Source: Oscillatoriales cyanobacterium
GTDB lineage: Bacteria > Cyanobacteriota > Cyanobacteriia > Cyanobacteriales > Microcoleaceae
Assembly: GCA_004292955.1 (NCBI GenBank)
Contig: RDXX01000087.1
Location: 1 to 35,259 of the forward strand
Length of the DNA: 35,259 bases
Direction of reading: 5' to 3'
Part shown: positions 31,687-35,259 of the stretch, one piece after another
Layout of the letters: the number at the start of each line of letters is the position of its first letter
Position numbering within the stretch: the first letter of the stretch is position 1
Notes under the pieces: generated by a model
Told to the model about the DNA's origin: nothing
The model's database searches: none
The model's input: the letters and a program-made list of their open reading frames with translations, nothing else
Made by a program: the position numbers and the translations under genes

Positions 31687-32739
31687 TTATCCTCTTGCAC
31701 CTGTGATCGTTTGAAAGAACTTAGGCGTATACCTTTGTAAAAAACTCCCCACCGCCAGCGTCACTAAAGTTGCTAGAATGATTGTCAATAAATAGTATAC
31801 AATCACAGTTATCGAACTGGAAGGCTTTGACAACTTGTTAAAAACTTCCTTAAAAACTGTTACCGTCGGTTCGTGAATAGCATAAACAAAAAATGCCAAA
31901 CCAGAAAAATTAAAACAGGCTTTTTCTAGCTTTCCCGACACTAAATCTGAAGCGCACCAAATGGCCGCCGTACCCATTACTCTCGTGCAGCATTCTAACT
32001 GGTGCTGGAAAGTTTTAATGTCGGCTGTTTGCGTAATTGTCAGCACAAGAGCCATGCCTAAGTATATACCGATAATCGCACTTTTTCGTCGGTCGAGCCA
32101 AGTTAGATCCAATTTTTGAACAGCAATCAGACATCCCAAATAAAAGAACAACGGCCCCAACCACTGGATGCTAAAACCAATTTGAAAATCCAGCAACCAA
32201 GGCGCGGCAAACAAAGCTATACCTAGATAAGGTATCTTTCTAGCGATCAGCAAAAATACCGGAGATAGAATCACCATCGCCATCAAATCCCGGACGTACC
32301 AGAAATGAAATGCGATCGGATAAAGGCTTTTATATCCAGTTAAACAATCTATAAAGTTGGCAAAACTGTAGTCTCCAATATATTTTTTGTAATGCCCTTG
32401 GATAATTCCACTCGTTGCCGGTACGTTGATCACAATTAACACCAGTGTCAATAAAGCCAAGTTCCAAAACAAATAGGGAACCAGGAGAGTCCAAAACCGA
32501 GATTGGAGCTTTTCCTTGTAAGAATTCAGCGATAAATTAAAATTCCTGAAAAACAGGAAGCCTGAAAGCATGAACAGAAAAGCCACGCAAGAACCGCCCC
32601 AAGTCCCCGCAATCAACGTCTGGAAAAATTTGTCAGCATATCCCACAGAATTGATGGACGAGTGAATAGTAACAATCCCAATGATGAGAGGCAGACGCAA
32701 TAATTTAATTCGGCAAGATATTTCCGGCGTAATTTGCAT
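31687..32739 (-). CDS. Acyltransferase family 3 membrane protein
   Basis: The 350-aa protein has about ten hydrophobic segments along its length and an N-terminal pattern (RIKLLRLPLIIGIVTIHSS) matching the first transmembrane segment of the acyltransferase 3 family, which carries conserved Arg and His. These inner-membrane enzymes O-acetylate or O-acylate sugars of exopolysaccharides, lipids or peptidoglycan. The acceptor cannot be predicted. The gene stands alone on the minus strand, divergent from the glutaredoxin-like gene. An initial 68-codon frame upstream (32613-32819) only overlaps it out of frame. Confidence 0.85.
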   Translation of the reverse strand: MQITPEISCRIKLLRLPLIIGIVTIHSSINSVGYADKFFQTLIAGTWGGSCVAFLFMLSGFLFFRNFNLSLNSYKEKLQSRFWTLLVPYLFWNLALLTLVLIVINVPATSGIIQGHYKKYIGDYSFANFIDCLTGYKSLYPIAFHFWYVRDLMAMVILSPVFLLIARKIPYLGIALFAAPWLLDFQIGFSIQWLGPLFFYLGCLIAVQKLDLTWLDRRKSAIIGIYLGMALVLTITQTADIKTFQHQLECCTRVMGTAAIWCASDLVSGKLEKACFNFSGLAFFVYAIHEPTVTVFKEVFNKLSKPSSSITVIVYYLLTIILATLVTLAVGSFLQRYTPKFFQTITGARG

Positions 32740-32956
32740 TTTTTACAGAAAAAGTGTAGGGTTCGATCGGCTGGCATTTGCATTGAGATGGCAAATTGTA
32801 GTAATCGGTTCGCCACCAATGCTAAGATAGCCTCGATCGTGCGTTGAGGTCAATCATGCCGGGGCTTGCTTTTTGCGAAGTCTGGTTCGCCAACTTCCGA
32901 TCGGATCGCACTTTTCGCACTTTCGAGAATTTAATATCAAGTCTAATTGTACTCTG

Positions 32957-33265
32957 ATGATGCGATTGATTTTGTACAGCAAACCCGGATGCCACTTGTG
33001 CGAAGGGTTGCAAGAAAAACTCGAACAGATTGAAAGCCTCAAGTTTCAATTGGAAGTACGAGACATTACCGAACGTGATGACTGGTTTCAAGCTTACCAG
33101 TACGAAGTGCCAGTTTTGTTTAAAGTGGAGTCCCAACGCAAAAATTCTGGTGGCGACGCTGCATTTTCCCCAGAAGAACAATTACCTCGTCCTTCTCCCC
33201 GCTGTACAGTTCAACAATTGGAGCAAATGTTACAGAAATATTTGCAAATCGATCAATCAGAATAA
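32957..33265 (+). CDS. Glutaredoxin-like (DUF836) thioredoxin-fold protein
   Basis: The product of 101-102 aa starts MRLILYSKPGCHLCEGL, a thioredoxin fold with a CHLC redox pair near residue 12. Then come a helix, the VRDITERDDW strand and cis-Pro segment YEVPVLFKV. This is the glutaredoxin-like family DUF836. It may act as a small dithiol oxidoreductase. Two adjacent ATGs (32957 and 32960) are both possible. The frame extends 28 codons further upstream to 32873, but those residues do not fit the fold. It precedes murE by about 155 bp on the same strand. Confidence 0.82.
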   Translation: MMRLILYSKPGCHLCEGLQEKLEQIESLKFQLEVRDITERDDWFQAYQYEVPVLFKVESQRKNSGGDAAFSPEEQLPRPSPRCTVQQLEQMLQKYLQIDQSE

Positions 33266-33308
33266 TATGATTTAACGCAAAAAATCAAGCCCTTTGGGTG
33301 CCGAGTCC

Positions 33309-33330
33309 GCACTCTTGGCCCGGAGAGTGC
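33309..33330 (+). terminator. Weak hairpin after the glutaredoxin-like gene
   Basis: GCACTCT (33309-33315) pairs with AGAGTGC (33324-33330), followed by CGATTTTA. The T-run is short, so termination is uncertain. Confidence 0.3.
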
Positions 33331-33420
33331 CGATTTTACACCGAAAAGGCTTGTAGATAGCGGATCGAACAATTTCTGGCGCAAGTCATATTCAAAACAT
33401 CCAAGTGAGGAGTTTTTCAG

Positions 33421-34914
33421 ATGAAATTGAGAGAATTATTAGCAACACTTCCCGGCATTTCCTTTGACACCCAACATCGAGCTCTCGATGCCGAAGTCAA
33501 GGGTTTATCTACTAATTCCCATGCTTGTCAGGCGGGGGATTTGTTTTTGGGAATGCCGGGGACGCGGGTAGATGGCGGAGATTTTTGGCAAAGTGCGATC
33601 GCCAGCGGTGCAATTGCGGCCATAATTTCCACTCAAGCCGCCGAGAAAACATCCCCCCAAGACGGGGATACCTGCGTGATTGTGGCAACCGACATGGCTC
33701 AAATTTGCGGTCAAATAGCCACCACATTTTACGGCAATCCTGCTAGCAAATTAAAACTTGTCGGCGTTACTGGGACTAACGGCAAAACTACAACAACTCA
33801 TTTAATCGAATTTTTGCTCAATCAAATGCAGTTGCCGACAGCAATTTTCGGCACGCTTTACACTCGCTGGCCTGGTTTCCAACAAACTGCTCTTTACACT
33901 ACACCTTTTGCGATCGACTTGCAAAAACAGCTAGCAGAAGCTGTCACCGCTGGATGCAAACACGGGGTGATGGAAGTCAGTTCCCATGCTTTAGCACAGC
34001 AGCGAGTCTTGGGCTGTACTTTTGAAGTTGCTGTGTTTACCAACTTGACTCAAGATCATCTCGATTATCACCGCGATATGGAGGATTATTTTGAGGCAAA
34101 ATCGCTTTTGTTTAGTCAAAATTATCTCAAAAATCGCGCTGTAATTAATATTGACGACTCCTACGGACGGCGGATTGTTGAAAATTTAAAATCCGAGCAA
34201 GTGTGGAGTTACAGCACTACGGACAAAACTGCTGATTTGTATGCTTTCGATTTGCATTATCAGCCCAATGGAGTTAAGGGAATGCTGCACACTCCTAAGG
34301 GTGAAACTGCTTTTATTTTGCCTTTAGTCGGTCAGTTCAATTTATCAAATATGCTGGCTGCTGTCGGTGCGGTTTTAGAATTGGGTTTGGATTTGTCCGC
34401 AATTGTGGAGAAATTAGCTATGTTTTCGGGAGTGCCGGGACGGATGGAACGGGTGCAAATTAGTCCCGACCAAGATATTAGTGTAATTGTCGATTACGCG
34501 CACACTCCAGATAGTTTGGAGAACTTGTTGAAGGCTTCGCGGCCGTTTATTCCCGGTCAAATGATTTGTGTGTTTGGTTGCGGTGGCGATCGCGATCGCA
34601 CGAAACGCCCGATCATGGGTAAAATCGTGGCAGAGTTGGCCGATATAGCCGTTGTTACCTCCGACAATCCGCGCACCGAAAATCCCGATCGCATTTTGGA
34701 AGATGTGCTCGCAGGCATTCCCGCTGACGTAAAACCCGTCGTGATGTGCGATCGCGCCGCAGCCATTCGCACTGCTATTATGGACGCTAAACCCGGAGAT
34801 GGCGTGCTGATTGCAGGCAAAGGACACGAAGATTATCAGATTTTGGGCACCGAAAAAGTCCATTTTGACGATCGAGAACAAGCACGAGATGCCTTGACAG
34901 TCCGAATGAACTGA
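33421..34914 (+). CDS. murE: UDP-MurNAc-L-Ala-D-Glu:meso-diaminopimelate ligase
   Basis: It adds meso-diaminopimelate to the peptidoglycan precursor in the cytoplasm, using ATP. The 497-aa product has the Mur ligase P-loop GVTGTNGKTT (115-124), a likely carbamylated Lys227 in FEAKSLLF, the diaminopimelate-recognising DNPR motif at 415-418 and the GKGHEDYQ segment near the C-terminus. The DNPR motif indicates meso-DAP, as expected for a cyanobacterium, instead of lysine. GTGAGGAG about nine bases upstream supports the start. The length is normal. Confidence 0.97.
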   Translation: MKLRELLATLPGISFDTQHRALDAEVKGLSTNSHACQAGDLFLGMPGTRVDGGDFWQSAIASGAIAAIISTQAAEKTSPQDGDTCVIVATDMAQICGQIATTFYGNPASKLKLVGVTGTNGKTTTTHLIEFLLNQMQLPTAIFGTLYTRWPGFQQTALYTTPFAIDLQKQLAEAVTAGCKHGVMEVSSHALAQQRVLGCTFEVAVFTNLTQDHLDYHRDMEDYFEAKSLLFSQNYLKNRAVINIDDSYGRRIVENLKSEQVWSYSTTDKTADLYAFDLHYQPNGVKGMLHTPKGETAFILPLVGQFNLSNMLAAVGAVLELGLDLSAIVEKLAMFSGVPGRMERVQISPDQDISVIVDYAHTPDSLENLLKASRPFIPGQMICVFGCGGDRDRTKRPIMGKIVAELADIAVVTSDNPRTENPDRILEDVLAGIPADVKPVVMCDRAAAIRTAIMDAKPGDGVLIAGKGHEDYQILGTEKVHFDDREQARDALTVRMN

Positions 34915-35259
34915 TTCGACTAACCCAATTACACTTAGTGTTAATAGTTAACCCAATTTGGTTAACTATTAATGGCTTATAGCAATTTTTTATGAGGTTG
35001 CATAGAATCCGATCACCCTAGCCGAGGGCGGGCCCGCACCATCCACCGCCCCTACTAAGGGGGGGGACAAGATTCCGATCAAAGTCCCCCTTCGATCCTA
35101 TGCTTTATAAACATCTTTCTTAACAAGAAATTTGACAAAAGTAACTACTTGTGTAGGAGACATTGGGGATCTCGCTTCTGATTGAATGGCAATTATCCTG
35201 CAAAAAATGTTCATTGATGTCTGCCTCTTGCAATGAGTTTGCTCAAGGGATCTGGGGGT
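34915..35259. other. Gene-free end of window
   Basis: Apart from the hairpin at 34941-34972, only AT-rich sequence, a G-run at 35060-35067 and inexact repeats of GATTCCGATCA-type sequence (35007, 35071) are seen. No coding frame is supported. Confidence 0.5.
34941..34972 (+). terminator. Perfect 13-bp hairpin downstream of murE
   Basis: TTAATAGTTAACC (34941-34953) and GGTTAACTATTAA (34960-34972) form a perfect stem around CAATTT, 27 bases after the murE stop. There is no T-run, so it may stabilise or end the murE transcript without being a classical intrinsic terminator. Confidence 0.45.

Noticed and set aside
32822..33181. 119-codon minus-strand frame overlapping the glutaredoxin-like gene
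   Set aside because: The plus strand carries a clear CHLC thioredoxin-fold protein. The antisense frame has no motif.
34414..34881. 155-codon minus-strand frame antisense to murE
   Set aside because: It lies wholly within murE, whose motifs are complete. The antisense product resembles no family.

Overview
The window looks like chromosomal DNA from a filamentous cyanobacterium of the Microcoleus/Oscillatoria type. The evidence is the many HIP1-type octamers (GCGATCGC), a Ycf51-like protein, a sucrose synthase of cyanobacterial length, long hybrid histidine kinases, Uma2-family genes, and intergenic spaces full of 7-bp tandem repeats and palindromic repeats. The genus is an inference. I saw no rRNA, tRNA or CRISPR array. 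Most genes are on the minus strand.

Left part (1-9.5 kb): a repeat-rich spacer with two tandem palindromes, then sucrose synthase (susA), an M32 carboxypeptidase, a TPR protein, a Phd-like antitoxin with no visible toxin, and a translationally overlapping pair made of a P-loop ATPase and a TPR protein. The ATPase frame starts with a good ribosome binding site at 9323 but carries one in-frame TGA at codon 36. It is therefore either a fresh pseudogene, a reinitiated gene, a recoded gene or a sequence error.

Middle part (9.5-20 kb): a Ycf51-like membrane protein followed, reading the minus strand upstream, by a signalling operon. In transcription order this is a 1222-aa PAS/GAF hybrid histidine kinase, a stand-alone receiver, a TnpB-only IS200/IS605-type element, a second receiver about 90% identical to the first, and a receiver-adenylate cyclase fusion. 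The gene overlaps on each side suggest that the TnpB element split what was one operon. A MASE1-PAS-PAS histidine kinase lies upstream.

Right part (20-35 kb): a 1.1-kb repeat-filled spacer, a sugar-binding ABC lipoprotein, an Uma2 protein, fmt, and then a two-gene ABC-type ATPase + DUF4435/TOPRIM pair that resembles the PARIS anti-phage system (AriA/AriB). After it come an SbcD-like nuclease, a SUKH (SMI1/KNR4) protein, a second Uma2 gene with a duplicated 3' tail, an ATP-dependent DNA ligase-like protein with an unfamiliar N-terminal region, an acyltransferase-3 membrane protein, a glutaredoxin-like protein and murE. The combination of PARIS-like pair, SbcD, SUKH, Uma2 and ligase-like genes has the character of a small accessory or defence region between the housekeeping genes fmt and murE.

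The best candidates for new biology are the PARIS-like pair, the ATPase-TPR pair with its internal stop, the solitary TnpB with its possible guide RNA, and the ligase-like protein.
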